30,023 bases of DNA from QALR01 sp964466625 (GCA_964466625.1 CAYXQF010000014.1:1-30023); one strand, 5' to 3'. Positions 8,397-17,876 are shown, numbered from the stretch's first letter. Program-made: numbers and translations. The notes: generated by a model from the letters alone, not told the origin.

Positions 8397-9671
8397 ATGA
8401 AAAAAGAAGCAAAAAAAGCTCTCAGTGCTTCCATGGCTTTGCTTATGACTACTTCGGCTTGCGCAATGTTTGCGGGCTGTGGCGATACTCCCGATGCTGA
8501 CGAAACCACCACTTTGGGTGTTCTCCCCGGTTTTGAAGACACTACAACGCCCGAAAGTACTACAACAGCGGCTTCTACTCCCGAAAGCACTACTACCACT
8601 GCAGAAACTACTACGGCAGAAACCACTTCGGTAAATAAACCCAACGTAGACACGCCTGTCGGTGATTACGAAAACGCGCTCACCGGTCAGCCCAGCGAGG
8701 TAAATCTTGCCGCACAAAGACCGCTCGCGATCGTTGTCGACAACGTTCCCGCAAGCTATGCAAACCAGACCGGTCTTGCTGATGCAGATATTCTTTACGA
8801 AACACTCGTAGCACCCGGCATCACCCGTTTCCTCATGGTCATCGCAAATCCCGATTCTGTAGACGCTGTTTGCAACATTCGCTCGGGCAGAGATTATCAT
8901 CTTAATTTTGCGGCATACCACAACGCTGTTCTTATGTGCCACGGCGGTGCATACAACGACTACAGCGATTTCTATACCCTTGCAAAAGAACGCCTTGGCA
9001 GCCGCTGGGGTTATATTGATACATGCTTTGAGCCGCACTTCGCGCAGGCGGAAAACGGTGATAAATACGGCACGATCGACAACTACGGCGATCGTGATGA
9101 CCTTCAGTACGACACCATCTACAAGCCCGAAGCTTTGGAAGCTCTCCTTTCTTCCAAATATTCTAAATTCACAGGCAGTTTTGTCGGCTCTGCAAAGGAT
9201 AGCCTCAAATTCGTGACTTACGGCACGGAAAAGAGCATGGCAGGCGCTTCCGACGCGACGACCGTTAACCTTGAATTCACTTGCGACGGCGCTGCAGGCG
9301 TTAAATTCGTAAGCTACAAATACGACGCTACTCTTAACAAATATCTCCGTTATCAGGACGGTTCCGCACACAGAGATTCCGAAACCGGCGAACAGCTCGC
9401 TTTCACAAACGTGATCACACTCTTCACTGACGTGAACTGCGAACTCACCGGCATCAAAAACGATCCTTACATGACCGACATTGACACCGTAGGTACCGGC
9501 TCCGGCTACTATTTCTACGGTGGCAAGGTGATCAACATTATTTGGACCGCAACCGAAGATAAGCTCACGCTCACCGATCCGAACGGCAACGAACTCAAAC
9601 TTGCGACCGGTAATACATACATCGGTTATCTCGATGACAGCTACCTCACCGAGGGCAAATTCTGGAATTGA
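8397..9671 (+). CDS. DUF3048 (YerB-like) lipoprotein
   Basis: This is a secreted lipoprotein of 424 residues. The signal peptide ends in FAGC, giving lipid-modified Cys28. A Thr/Ser-rich linker runs from about 37 to 79. The rest matches the DUF3048 family: NALTGQP, RPLAIVVDN, GLADADILYE and GITRF in the N-terminal domain (about 93-240), then a C-terminal domain ending with a typical beta-rich IGYLDDSYL region. B. subtilis YerB belongs to this family and its molecular role is unsettled. Start and RBS are unambiguous (AGGAGG, six-base spacing). The gene stands alone between a strong promoter and a terminator. Confidence 0.88.
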   Translation: MKKEAKKALSASMALLMTTSACAMFAGCGDTPDADETTTLGVLPGFEDTTTPESTTTAASTPESTTTTAETTTAETTSVNKPNVDTPVGDYENALTGQPSEVNLAAQRPLAIVVDNVPASYANQTGLADADILYETLVAPGITRFLMVIANPDSVDAVCNIRSGRDYHLNFAAYHNAVLMCHGGAYNDYSDFYTLAKERLGSRWGYIDTCFEPHFAQAENGDKYGTIDNYGDRDDLQYDTIYKPEALEALLSSKYSKFTGSFVGSAKDSLKFVTYGTEKSMAGASDATTVNLEFTCDGAAGVKFVSYKYDATLNKYLRYQDGSAHRDSETGEQLAFTNVITLFTDVNCELTGIKNDPYMTDIDTVGTGSGYYFYGGKVINIIWTATEDKLTLTDPNGNELKLATGNTYIGYLDDSYLTEGKFWN

Positions 9672-9678
9672 TTTTTTC

Positions 9679-9716
9679 AAAACGGCAAAGGCAAACGCTT
9701 TTGCCGTTTTTTTCTT
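9679..9716 (+). terminator. Terminator of the DUF3048 gene
   Basis: AACGGCAAA (9681-9689) pairs with TTTGCCGTT (9700-9708). It is followed by a T-rich tract. Confidence 0.9.
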
Positions 9717-9799
9717 TTGATCAATACAAAATTTTTGAATAAATATTTGTGAAAATTGATAAAATCATAAGGAAGCAGAAAAAAGTTTTTTCATTTTTC

Positions 9800-9828
9800 T
9801 TGACATAAGAGACGCTCTGTGATATAAT
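9800..9828 (+). promoter_or_regulatory. Promoter of the pyr operon
   Basis: A perfect sigma-A match: TTGACA (9800-9805), a 17-base spacer and TATAAT (9823-9828). Transcription should begin near 9833-9835, leaving a leader of about 145 bases before pyrC. Confidence 0.92.
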
Positions 9829-9841
9829 TTTGGTGTTAAAT

Positions 9842-9950
9842 AAATCTTTAAGTTGGTACGGAGCTACCGACAAGATTTTGCATATTGGCAGAACTCGTGC
9901 GAACGAGTGGTTTTGTCGCGCAAGTCTTGTCGTTTTTGGCAAGCTTTTTT
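9842..9950 (+). promoter_or_regulatory. Transcription attenuator leader of the pyr operon
   Basis: Three mutually exclusive structures can be read. (1) A bulged hairpin: 9842-9848 pairs with 9872-9878 and 9852-9858 with 9865-9871, with a three-base bulge (UAA, 9849-9851) on the 5' side and the loop CGGAGC. (2) An antiterminator: CGACAAGA (9868-9875) pairs with TCTTGTCG (9925-9932), extended by 9878-9881 with 9920-9923. It encloses a small hairpin, 9893-9898 with 9903-9908, closed by a GCGA tetraloop. (3) A terminator: CTTGTC (9926-9931) with GGCAAG (9938-9943), extended by AAG/CTT around a bulged T9925, then a T tract to 9950. Structure 1 shares bases with 2, and 2 shares bases with 3. This is the logic of PyrR-controlled leaders, but the PyrR binding consensus is not seen. 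Confidence 0.75.
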
Positions 9951-9977
9951 ATTATCCGACAGGAAAGGACAAGTAAG

Positions 9978-11216
9978 ATGCTTACGATTTTCAAAGATGC
10001 GACAATTTACGAAGGCGGCGTTATGCAAAAGAAATCCGTTTCTTTTGACGGCGTTCGTTTTTCCGATTCTTCCGTTGTCGCTGATGGGGTTTCTGTCGCT
10101 TATACGAATCGCGTTTTGATTTTACCGGGTTTCTGTGATGTGCATGTGCATTTCCGTGAGCCGGGTTTTTCGTATAAAGAGGACATGGAAACCGGTTCTA
10201 TGGCGGCGGCGCACGGCGGTTACACCGCGGTCTGCACGATGCCGAACCTGAATCCCACCCCCGACAGCACGGAAAACCTCGAGATTCAAAGACAGGCGAT
10301 CGCTGAAAAAGCGAAGATCGCCGTTTATCCTTACGGCACGATCACCAAAGGCGAACTCGGAAAGGAATTTTCCGACATGGAAGCCATCGCACCGAACGTC
10401 ATTGCGTTTTCCGATGACGGACGCGGTGTGCAAAACGATAAAATGATGGAAGAAGCGATGCTTCGCGCCAAAGCGATGGACAAGATCATCGCGGCACACT
10501 GCGAAGTGAACGATCTTCTTTTTGGCGGCTATATTCACGACGGTGCTTACGCAAAAGCGCACGGTCACCGCGGCATTTGCTCGGAGAGCGAATGGAAGCA
10601 GATCGAAAGAGATATCGAGCTTGCGGCAAAGACGGGTGTGAAATATCACGTTTGCCACATTTCCACAAAAGAGAGTGTGGCGTTGATCCGCGACGCGAAA
10701 AAGAGCGGCGTGGACATCACTTGTGAAACAGGTCCGCATTACCTCGTTCTTGACGACAGCAATCTTCAGGAAGACGGCAGATTCAAGATGAATCCTCCGC
10801 TTCGCTCGAAAGAGGACAGAGAAGCGCTCCTTGCGGGACTTCTCGATGGCACGATCGACATGATCGCCACAGACCACGCACCGCACAGCGCGGAAGAAAA
10901 GGGAAGAGGGCTCGAAAAGAGCGCCATGGGCGTTGTTGGGCTCGAAACCGCATTCCCCGTGCTTTATACAGACCTTGTGAAAACGGGCATTCTGCCCCTG
11001 GAAAAACTGGTTGAGCTGATGAGTGAAGCTCCCAGAAAACGCTTCGGTATCACCTCTGACGCAGGCTATTGCGTTTGGGATATCGATGATGAATACGAAA
11101 TCAATCCGACGGCTTTCCTCTCCAAAGGACGGAGTTCTCCGTTTACGGGTAAAAAAGTTTTCGGAAAATGTCTTATGACGGTATATGGAGGAAAAACAGT
11201 ATGGCAAAGCAAATGA
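9978..11216 (+). CDS. pyrC: Dihydroorotase
   Basis: PyrC closes carbamoyl aspartate to dihydroorotate, the third step of UMP synthesis. The protein has 412 residues and is an amidohydrolase TIM barrel of the class I (multifunctional-type) dihydroorotases. It has the metal motif DVHVHFREPG near the N-terminus, AHCE, the metal His in VCHIST, and ATDHAPH with the catalytic Asp near the C-terminal third. The ATG at 9978 is chosen because GGAAAGGA (9962-9969) precedes it by eight bases and the protein then begins like other dihydroorotases. An in-frame TTG further upstream lies inside the attenuator. The 3' end overlaps carA by 16 bases, so the two are translationally coupled. Confidence 0.95.
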   Translation: MLTIFKDATIYEGGVMQKKSVSFDGVRFSDSSVVADGVSVAYTNRVLILPGFCDVHVHFREPGFSYKEDMETGSMAAAHGGYTAVCTMPNLNPTPDSTENLEIQRQAIAEKAKIAVYPYGTITKGELGKEFSDMEAIAPNVIAFSDDGRGVQNDKMMEEAMLRAKAMDKIIAAHCEVNDLLFGGYIHDGAYAKAHGHRGICSESEWKQIERDIELAAKTGVKYHVCHISTKESVALIRDAKKSGVDITCETGPHYLVLDDSNLQEDGRFKMNPPLRSKEDREALLAGLLDGTIDMIATDHAPHSAEEKGRGLEKSAMGVVGLETAFPVLYTDLVKTGILPLEKLVELMSEAPRKRFGITSDAGYCVWDIDDEYEINPTAFLSKGRSSPFTGKKVFGKCLMTVYGGKTVWQSK

Positions 11217-12289
11217 ACAAAAAGATTGTCTTAGAAAACGGAAGTGAGTTTTACGGATACGGCTTCGGTGCAGACGTGGAACGTGTGTGCGAGATCGTGT
11301 TCGATACTTCCATGGTCGGCTATCAGGAGATCATTTCCGATCCTGCTTATGCGGGACAGATGGTTGTCATGACTTATACGCTTATCGGTAACTACGGTAT
11401 CACCGATGAAGATTTTGAATCCAAAATTCCTTTCCTCGGTGCACTTGTCGTTCGTGAATACAACGATTTGCCCTCGAATTTCCGCTACACAAAAACACTT
11501 GCGGAAACGATGGAAGAAAGCAATATCCCCGGCATCGCGGGACTTGACACCAGAGAACTTACCCGCGTGATCCGCGATAACGGCACTTGCAAAGCCATCA
11601 TCACAAATGCAGATACTCCCAAGGAAAAAGCACTTGAAACCATTCAGAATACAGCGCTTGCGAAAAACCTCGTTGCGAAGGTCAGCTGCAAGAAGCGCTG
11701 GTATGCGCGTACCGCAAACGCAAAATATAACGTTGTTGCCATCGACCTTGGTCTTCGACTCAGCGTCGTTCGTGCCCTCAATGAAAAGGGCTGCAACGTG
11801 ACTGTCCTTCCTTATACAGCAAGCGCAGAAGACGTGGAAATGATGAATCCCGATGGTATCCTCATCTCCGGCGGCCCCGGCGCTCCCGAAGATGTGAGCG
11901 GTGTAACCGATTTGATCAACGCATTGAAAGGTAAATATCCGATCTTCGGTATCGGCCTTGGCCATCAGCTTATCGCTATGGCATATGGCGCAAAGACAAC
12001 GAAGCTCGGCTTCGGTCACCACGGCTGCAATCACCCCGTGAAAAACCTTGAAACCGGTACGATCGAAACCGTTTCTCAGAACTATAATTATGTGGTTGAC
12101 GCGGAAAGCGTAAAAGATACCGCGCTCACGATTACACACATTGATATCCTTGACAAGACTGTTGCCGGTCTTGCAAATAAAGAAGATCGCATTTTCTCCG
12201 TGCAGTATAACCCCACTCTCGTGTCCGGCCCTGCAGGAAGCAAATGCCTCTATGAACAGTTTATCCAGCTTATGAAGGAGGGCAAATGA
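11201..12289 (+). CDS. carA: Carbamoyl-phosphate synthase small subunit, glutaminase-dead
   Basis: CarA normally hydrolyses glutamine and channels ammonia to CarB. The 362-residue protein keeps the N-terminal small-subunit domain (GYQEIISDPAYAGQ, IAGLDTREL) and the overall class I amidotransferase fold (ISGGPGAPED, LGHQL). The catalytic residues are replaced. The nucleophile Cys in GICLGHQ is Gly252 (codon 11954-11956). The catalytic His and Glu of the QYHPE motif are Asn337 (12209-12211) and Thr339 (12215-12217). The His of the SQNHG region is Tyr295. Several independent codons differ while the reading frame and flanks are intact, so a sequencing error is unlikely. By analogy with vertebrate CPS I and E. 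coli nucleophile mutants, the enzyme should work only with free ammonia. GGAGG at 11187-11191, within pyrC, sets the ATG at 11201; an ATG four codons later is possible. Confidence 0.93.
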   Translation: MAKQMNKKIVLENGSEFYGYGFGADVERVCEIVFDTSMVGYQEIISDPAYAGQMVVMTYTLIGNYGITDEDFESKIPFLGALVVREYNDLPSNFRYTKTLAETMEESNIPGIAGLDTRELTRVIRDNGTCKAIITNADTPKEKALETIQNTALAKNLVAKVSCKKRWYARTANAKYNVVAIDLGLRLSVVRALNEKGCNVTVLPYTASAEDVEMMNPDGILISGGPGAPEDVSGVTDLINALKGKYPIFGIGLGHQLIAMAYGAKTTKLGFGHHGCNHPVKNLETGTIETVSQNYNYVVDAESVKDTALTITHIDILDKTVAGLANKEDRIFSVQYNPTLVSGPAGSKCLYEQFIQLMKEGK

Positions 12290-12290
12290 T

Positions 12291-15200
12291 ATGCCGAAGA
12301 GAACAGATTTAAAGAAAATCCTTGTCATTGGTTCCGGTCCGATCGTCATCGGTCAGGCTGCTGAATTTGACTATGCGGGCACACAGGCTTGTCTCGCACT
12401 CCGTGAAGAAGGCTACGAAGTTGTTCTTTGCAACTCCAACCCTGCGACGATCATGACCGATACCACCATCGCGGACAAGATCTATATGGAACCGCTCACC
12501 CTCGAATACGTAGCGAAGATCCTTCGCTATGAACGTCCCGACGCGATCGTTCCCGGCATCGGCGGTCAGACAGGTCTTAACCTTGCAATGCAGCTTGAAA
12601 AGAAGGGCGTTTTAAAGGAGTGCGGTGTTGAGCTTTTAGGTACAAGCAGTGAAAGTATNNNNNNNNNNGCAAAATAACAAAGAATGTTATTATGGGAAGA
12701 GCAAGCAGCGAAAGCATTGAAAAAGCAGAAGACCGTGAAGGCTTCAAAAAGCTTTGCGAAGACCTCGGCGAACCTGTTCTTCCTTCTCTCATCGCGCATA
12801 CCATCGAAGAAGGTCTTGCGGCTGCGGAAGAGATCGGTTATCCCGTCGTTCTCCGTCCTGCGTTCACCCTTGGCGGTACAGGCGGCGGCTTTGCGGATAA
12901 TGAAGACGAATGCCGTGAGCTTCTTAAAAACGGCTTGAAGCTCTCTCCCGTTACCGAAGTTCTCGTAGAAAAGAGCATCAAGGGCTATAAAGAAATCGAA
13001 TACGAAGTTATGCGCGACGCAAATGACACCGCGATCGCGATCTGTAATATGGAAAACGTTGACCCCGTTGGTATCCACACGGGCGACTCCGTGGTTGTTT
13101 GCCCCAGCCAGACGCTCACCAGCAAAGAATGCCAGATGCTCAAGGAAAGTGCGCTCAAGATCATTCGCGCGCTCAAGGTAGAAGGCGGCTGTAACGTACA
13201 GTTCGCGCTCGACCCCCATTCTTTCCAGTATTATCTCATCGAAGTTAACCCCCGTGTATCCCGTTCCTCCGCGCTTGCTTCCAAAGCAAGTGGTTATCCG
13301 ATCGCTCGTGTTACCGCGAAGATCGCTGTCGGCATGACGCTCGACGAGATCATGCTCGCAAATGCTCCTGCGGCTTGCGAACCTGCGCTTGACTATGTGG
13401 TAGCAAAGCTTCCTCGCTTCCCGTTCGATAAATTCGCGGCAGCGAACAACAAGCTTTCCACACAGATGAAAGCAACGGGCGAGGTTATGAGCCTTGGCAG
13501 AACTTTGGAGGAATGTTGGCTCAAAGCGGTTCGTTCTCTTGAAACCGGCGTTTGCCATCTCTATATGCCGAAATTTGATAACGAATCCAACGAATACCTT
13601 ATGGATTATATCGTGCAGGGTACTGACGACCGTTACTATGCGATCGCAGAACTTATTCGCCGCAAGGTGGATATCGGTCTTATCTGCAATGCAACCAAAA
13701 TTGACATGATCTTCCTTGAAAAGATCAAAAACATCGTGATGATGGAAAGAGAACTCGCTGCGGCGAAAGGCGACGTGGAAGTTCTTCGTGATGCGAAGAA
13801 GATGGGCTTTGCGGATAAATTCATCGCAAAACTTTGGGATTGTCCTGAAATCGACGTTTACAATCTGCGCATGAAGGAAAACATCGTTCCCGTATACAAG
13901 ATGATCGATACCTGCGGCGCGGAATTTGCAAGCTACGTTCCTTACTTCTACTCCACTTATGAAAACGAAAACGAATCTGTCGTTTCCGATAAAAAGAAGA
14001 TCATCGTTCTCGGTTCCGGTCCGATCCGTATCGGTCAGGGTGTCGAATTCGACTACTCCTCCGTTCACGCGATCAAGACCATCAAGGCTTCCGGCTATGA
14101 GGCGATCATCATCAACAACAACCCCGAAACCGTTTCCACCGATTACACGACTTCCGATAAGCTCTATTTCGAGCCGCTTTGTGTGGAAGACGTTATGCAT
14201 ATCATCAACCTTGAAAAACCCTATGGCGTTATTGCTTCCCTCGGCGGTCAGACTGCGATCAATCTTGCAGAACCGCTCCGTGACAGAGGCGTAAAACTCA
14301 TCGGTACAGACTGCGACGCGATCGAAAAAGCAGAAAACCGTGACTCCTTTGAAAAGGTTCTCCGTGATCTCAACATTCCTCAGCCCGAAGGTAAAGCAGT
14401 TACCAAGATCGAAGACGGCGTTGCTGCTGCGGCAAAGATCGGTTATCCCGTTCTTGTTCGTCCTTCCTTCGTTTTGGGCGGCCGTGCAATGCAGATCGTA
14501 GCAGATGAAGAAGGTCTTCGTCACTACCTCAAGACTGCCGTTGAAATCGACGAAGATAAGCCCGTACTTGTTGACAAGTATATCCAGGGTAAAGAAGTCG
14601 AAGTTGACGCTGTTTGCGATGGCACAGACGTATTCGTTCCCGGCATCATGGAACTCGTAGAACGTACAGGTATCCACTCCGGTGACTCCATCAGCGTATA
14701 TCCTTCTTTCAGTATCTCTCAGAAAGTTAAGGATACCATTCTTGATTACACTAAAAAGCTCGGTATCGGCATCGGTATCGTAGGTCTTTATAATATTCAG
14801 TTCATCGTTGATAAAGACGACAACGTATTTATCATCGAAGTAAACCCCCGTTCCTCCAGAACGGTACCGTTCATTTCCAAATCCACGGGCTACAGCCTTG
14901 CGGATATCGGTACGCTTGTCATTCTCGGCAAGACACTTAAGGAACAGGGTATCACCACCATTTATCCCGAAGAAAAGAAACGCTGGTATGTCAAAGCGCC
15001 TGCATTCTCCTTCTCTAAGCTTCGCGGCCTTGACGCATACCTCAGCCCTGAAATGAAATCCACCGGTGAAGCGATTGGGTATGACAATAGTCTTACCCGT
15101 GCGCTCTTCAAAGCACTCAAGGCTTCCGGCATGAACGTAAGCAACTATGGCACCGTTCTTTGCACCATCGCGGATAAGGATAAAGAAGAAGCACTTCCTC

Positions 15201-15529
15201 TCATTCGCCGCTTCTACAACATGGGCTTCAATATTCAGGCAACAGCAGGCACCGCAAAATACCTCAAGGAAAACGGAATCCGCACACACGCAGTTCGTAA
15301 GATCAGCGAAGGCAGCGAAGAAATCCTTGAATCCATTCGTGCCGGCTATGTGAACTATATTATCAATACGCGCGACGTACACTCCACCGGCGGTCTTTCC
15401 GACGGTAACGAGATCCGTCAGTGCGCTGTTGAAAACAACGTAACACTCTTTACTGCGCTTGATACCGTAAAGGTTCTTCTCGACGTTCTTGAAGAAACCA
15501 CACTTGGCATTTCCACCATCAACGAATAA
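12291..15529 (+). CDS. carB: Carbamoyl-phosphate synthase large subunit (interrupted by gap)
   Basis: CarB makes carbamoyl phosphate from bicarbonate, ammonia and two ATP. The N-terminal part begins with ILVIGSGPIVIGQAAEFDY, the first of two homologous synthetase halves. The second half begins with IIVLGSGPIRIGQGVEFDY near 14000. Both contain ATP-grasp domains, ending in IEVNPR motifs. The C-terminal MGS-type regulatory domain covers about the last 125 residues. The gene is broken by a 10-N scaffold gap at 12659-12668. The left piece ends in SSESI and the right piece resumes with SSESIEK, so the intact protein can be rebuilt as about 1059 residues, normal for CarB. Bases 12659 to about 12703 therefore appear to be extra, not missing, sequence. 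The start follows carA by one base. Confidence 0.93.
12659..12668. other. Scaffold gap (10 N) inside carB
   Basis: Ten undetermined bases join two contigs. The 18 bases left of the gap (12641-12658) and 12700-12717 to its right are near-copies of each other. The stretch 12669-12699 encodes nothing expected of CarB and contains a perfect seven-base inverted repeat (12673-12679 with 12685-12691). This looks like a failed contig overlap with spurious end sequence. Confidence 0.9.
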
Positions 15530-15541
15530 TTGAGGTAAATC

Positions 15542-16273
15542 ATGACACAGGGTATTTACAAGATCTTGTCCAACGTGAAGATCGCAAGAGATGTCTTTGA
15601 GATGGTTCTCGAAGGTGACACCTCTGCGATCACCGCGCCCGGACAGTTCATCAATATCAAAATCGAAGGTCTTTATCTTCGCCGTCCGATCTCGATCTGC
15701 GATTGGGACGAAAAGACCATTACGATCCTTTATAAGACCGTAGGTGAGGGCACTTATCGCCTCGCTGAAATGGAAGCGGGCAAAAAGCTCGATATCCTTG
15801 TCGGTCTTGGCAACGGCTTTGATACCGCAAAAGGCGGGGAGAATCCTCTCCTCGTCGGCGGCGGTGTTGGTACACCTCCCATGTACGGTCTTTGCAAAAG
15901 ACTTCTCGCCATGGGCAAAAAACCCACTGTTGTTCTCGGCTTTGCTTCTAAAGACGACGTTCTTTACGAAGAAAAATTCAAAGACCTCGGCGTGAACGTT
16001 CTGATTGCCACTGCGGACGGTACATACGGCGTCAAAGGCTTTGTAACCACCGCGATGGAAGGCGTGGATTTCAGCTATTTCTACGCTTGCGGCCCGATCC
16101 CGATGCTCAAAGCACTCTATGACGCGACCGACGTGAGTGGGGAACTCAGCTTTGAGGAACGCATGGGCTGTGGCTTCGGTGCTTGCATGGGCTGCACCTG
16201 CAAAACAAAATACGGCAATAAGAGAATCTGCCGCGACGGCCCCGTTCTCGTGAAGGAGGAAATTATATGGTAA
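15542..16273 (+). CDS. pyrK: Dihydroorotate dehydrogenase electron transfer subunit PyrK
   Basis: PyrK passes electrons from PyrD to NAD+ through FAD and a [2Fe-2S] cluster. The 243-residue protein has a ferredoxin-reductase-like FAD domain with LRRPIS at 46-51, an NAD-binding part with VGGGVGTPPM near 105-114 and ACGPIPM near 182-188, and a C-terminal cluster site Cys210, Cys215, Cys218 and Cys230 with the usual CX4CX2CX11C spacing. A GAGG site at 15532-15535 precedes the ATG. The last seven bases overlap pyrD, consistent with a stable two-subunit type 1B enzyme. Confidence 0.95.
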   Translation: MTQGIYKILSNVKIARDVFEMVLEGDTSAITAPGQFINIKIEGLYLRRPISICDWDEKTITILYKTVGEGTYRLAEMEAGKKLDILVGLGNGFDTAKGGENPLLVGGGVGTPPMYGLCKRLLAMGKKPTVVLGFASKDDVLYEEKFKDLGVNVLIATADGTYGVKGFVTTAMEGVDFSYFYACGPIPMLKALYDATDVSGELSFEERMGCGFGACMGCTCKTKYGNKRICRDGPVLVKEEIIW

Positions 16274-17178
16274 ATACAAAAGTAAACCTTTGCGGTCTGG
16301 AACTGGATAATCCCGTGATTCCTGCCAGCGGCACGTTCGGCTTCGGCTATGAATTTGCTGAACTTTATGATATCAACTGCCTCGGTACGTTCTCCTTCAA
16401 GGGTACGACCAGAGAAGCGAGATTCGGTAATCCCACACCCCGTATCGCGGAGTGTGCTTCCGGTATGCTCAACGCCGTTGGTCTTCAGAATCCCGGCGTA
16501 GAAGCAGTCATTGCAGAAGAGCTTCCGAAGCTTGCAAAATGCTTCCACAAGCCCGTCATGGCAAACGTCAGCGGCTTTTCCGAAAAGGAATATGTGGAAA
16601 CTTGCGAAATGCTTGACAAAGAGGAGCAGGTCGGCTGGATCGAAGTGAACATCTCTTGTCCCAACGTACACGGCGGCGGCATGAGCTTCGGTACTTCCGC
16701 GGAAGCTGCAGGTGAGATCACCAAAGCTGTTCGCAAAGTGACCAAAAAACCTCTCATCATCAAACTTTCCCCCAACGTTACTGATATCGTTTCCATCGCA
16801 AAAGCGTGCGAAGCGGAAGGCGCTGACGCTGTGAGCCTGATCAATACGCTCATGGGTATGCGCATCGACCTCAGACGCAGAAAACCCATCATTGCCAACA
16901 AAACCGGCGGTTTTTCCGGCCCTGCGATCATGCCTGTGGCTCTTCGCATGGTATACCAGGTCTATGATGCGGTGAAGATCCCGATCGTCGGCATGGGCGG
17001 TGTTTCTTCGGCTGAGGACGTGATCGAAATGATGCTTGCCGGTGCAACGGCTGTTGAAGTCGGTGCGGCAAACCTTGTCGATCCCTTTGCTTGCCGTGAC
17101 ATCATCGCGGATCTGCCGCGCGTGATGGAAAAATACAACATTCAAAATCTTACAGATATTATAGGAGGCGCACACTAA
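16267..17178 (+). CDS. pyrD: Dihydroorotate dehydrogenase catalytic subunit (type 1B)
   Basis: PyrD oxidises dihydroorotate to orotate using FMN. The 303-residue TIM-barrel protein has PASGTFGFG near the N-terminus, NAVGLQNPG, the catalytic Cys131 in VNISCPN, and the phosphate-binding GMGGVSSAEDV and GATAVEVGAAN segments. Cys as base and the pyrK neighbour place it in class 1B, which is cytosolic and NAD-linked. It overlaps pyrK by seven bases and shares one base with pyrF (TAATG). Confidence 0.95.
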   Translation: MVNTKVNLCGLELDNPVIPASGTFGFGYEFAELYDINCLGTFSFKGTTREARFGNPTPRIAECASGMLNAVGLQNPGVEAVIAEELPKLAKCFHKPVMANVSGFSEKEYVETCEMLDKEEQVGWIEVNISCPNVHGGGMSFGTSAEAAGEITKAVRKVTKKPLIIKLSPNVTDIVSIAKACEAEGADAVSLINTLMGMRIDLRRRKPIIANKTGGFSGPAIMPVALRMVYQVYDAVKIPIVGMGGVSSAEDVIEMMLAGATAVEVGAANLVDPFACRDIIADLPRVMEKYNIQNLTDIIGGAH

Positions 17179-17876
17179 TGGGTAAGGACGTTATTATTGC
17201 TTGCGACTTTGCGAGCGCGAAAGATACATTTGCTTTTTTGGATAAATTCACAGGCAGAAAGCCCTTCGTGAAGATCGGTATGGAGCTTTTCTATGCAGAA
17301 GGCCCCTCCATCGTTCGTGAGATCAAGGCGAGAGGCCACAAAATCTTCCTCGACCTCAAGCTTCACGATATTCCCAATACCGTCAAAAAATCTATGGCGG
17401 TTCTTTCCCACCTCGACGTGGATATGACAAACCTCCATGCAGGCGGCACCATCGCTATGATGGAAGCGGCTCTTGAAGGTCTTACCCGTCCCGATGGCAC
17501 ACGCCCCCTTCTCATCGCGGTAACACAACTCACTTCCACCAGTGAAGAAAGAATGAAGGCTGACCTTCTCATTGACAAACCCATCGACGAAGTGGTTATG
17601 CACTACGCGGCAAACGCGAAAAAAGCAGGTCTTGACGGTGTTGTTTGCTCTCCGCTCGAAGCCGGTAAGGTTCATGACACCTGCGGTAAGGGCTTCCTCA
17701 CCGTAACACCCGGTGTTCGTTTTGCCGGTGGTGATGTTGGCGACCAGTCCCGTATCACAACACCCGAAGGCGCGAAAGCGATCGGCTCTGACTATATCGT
17801 TGTCGGCAGACCGATCACTGCTGCAGAAGATCCTGTTGCTGCATACGAAAGATGCGTTGCGGAATTCTGCGATTGA
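17178..17876 (+). CDS. pyrF: Orotidine 5'-phosphate decarboxylase
   Basis: PyrF removes CO2 from OMP to give UMP, the last step of the pathway. The 232-residue protein has the catalytic signature FLDLKLHDIPNT at 57-68, in which Asp59, Lys61 and Asp64 form the charged active-site network. It also has LHAGG and the C-terminal phosphate-binding VGRPIT. Length and motifs fit the short bacterial group I form. The ATG overlaps the pyrD stop, so translation is coupled. Confidence 0.95.
   Translation: MGKDVIIACDFASAKDTFAFLDKFTGRKPFVKIGMELFYAEGPSIVREIKARGHKIFLDLKLHDIPNTVKKSMAVLSHLDVDMTNLHAGGTIAMMEAALEGLTRPDGTRPLLIAVTQLTSTSEERMKADLLIDKPIDEVVMHYAANAKKAGLDGVVCSPLEAGKVHDTCGKGFLTVTPGVRFAGGDVGDQSRITTPEGAKAIGSDYIVVGRPITAAEDPVAAYERCVAEFCD

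Noticed and set aside
9885..9977. Possible leader peptide or N-terminal extension of PyrC
   Set aside because: The in-frame TTG has no RBS, lies within the attenuator structures and would add residues not typical of dihydroorotases. The structure-based attenuator explains the region better.
12669..12703. Inserted mobile element, intron or intein in carB
   Set aside because: Only about 35 bases of unexplained sequence with a small palindrome are present. The flanking copies are not identical as a target-site duplication would be, and they sit at a scaffold gap, so an assembly artefact is simpler.
12566..16279. Open minus-strand frame of more than 1200 codons
   Set aside because: It mirrors carB and pyrK and even reads through the N gap. 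No RBS, promoter or domain supports it.
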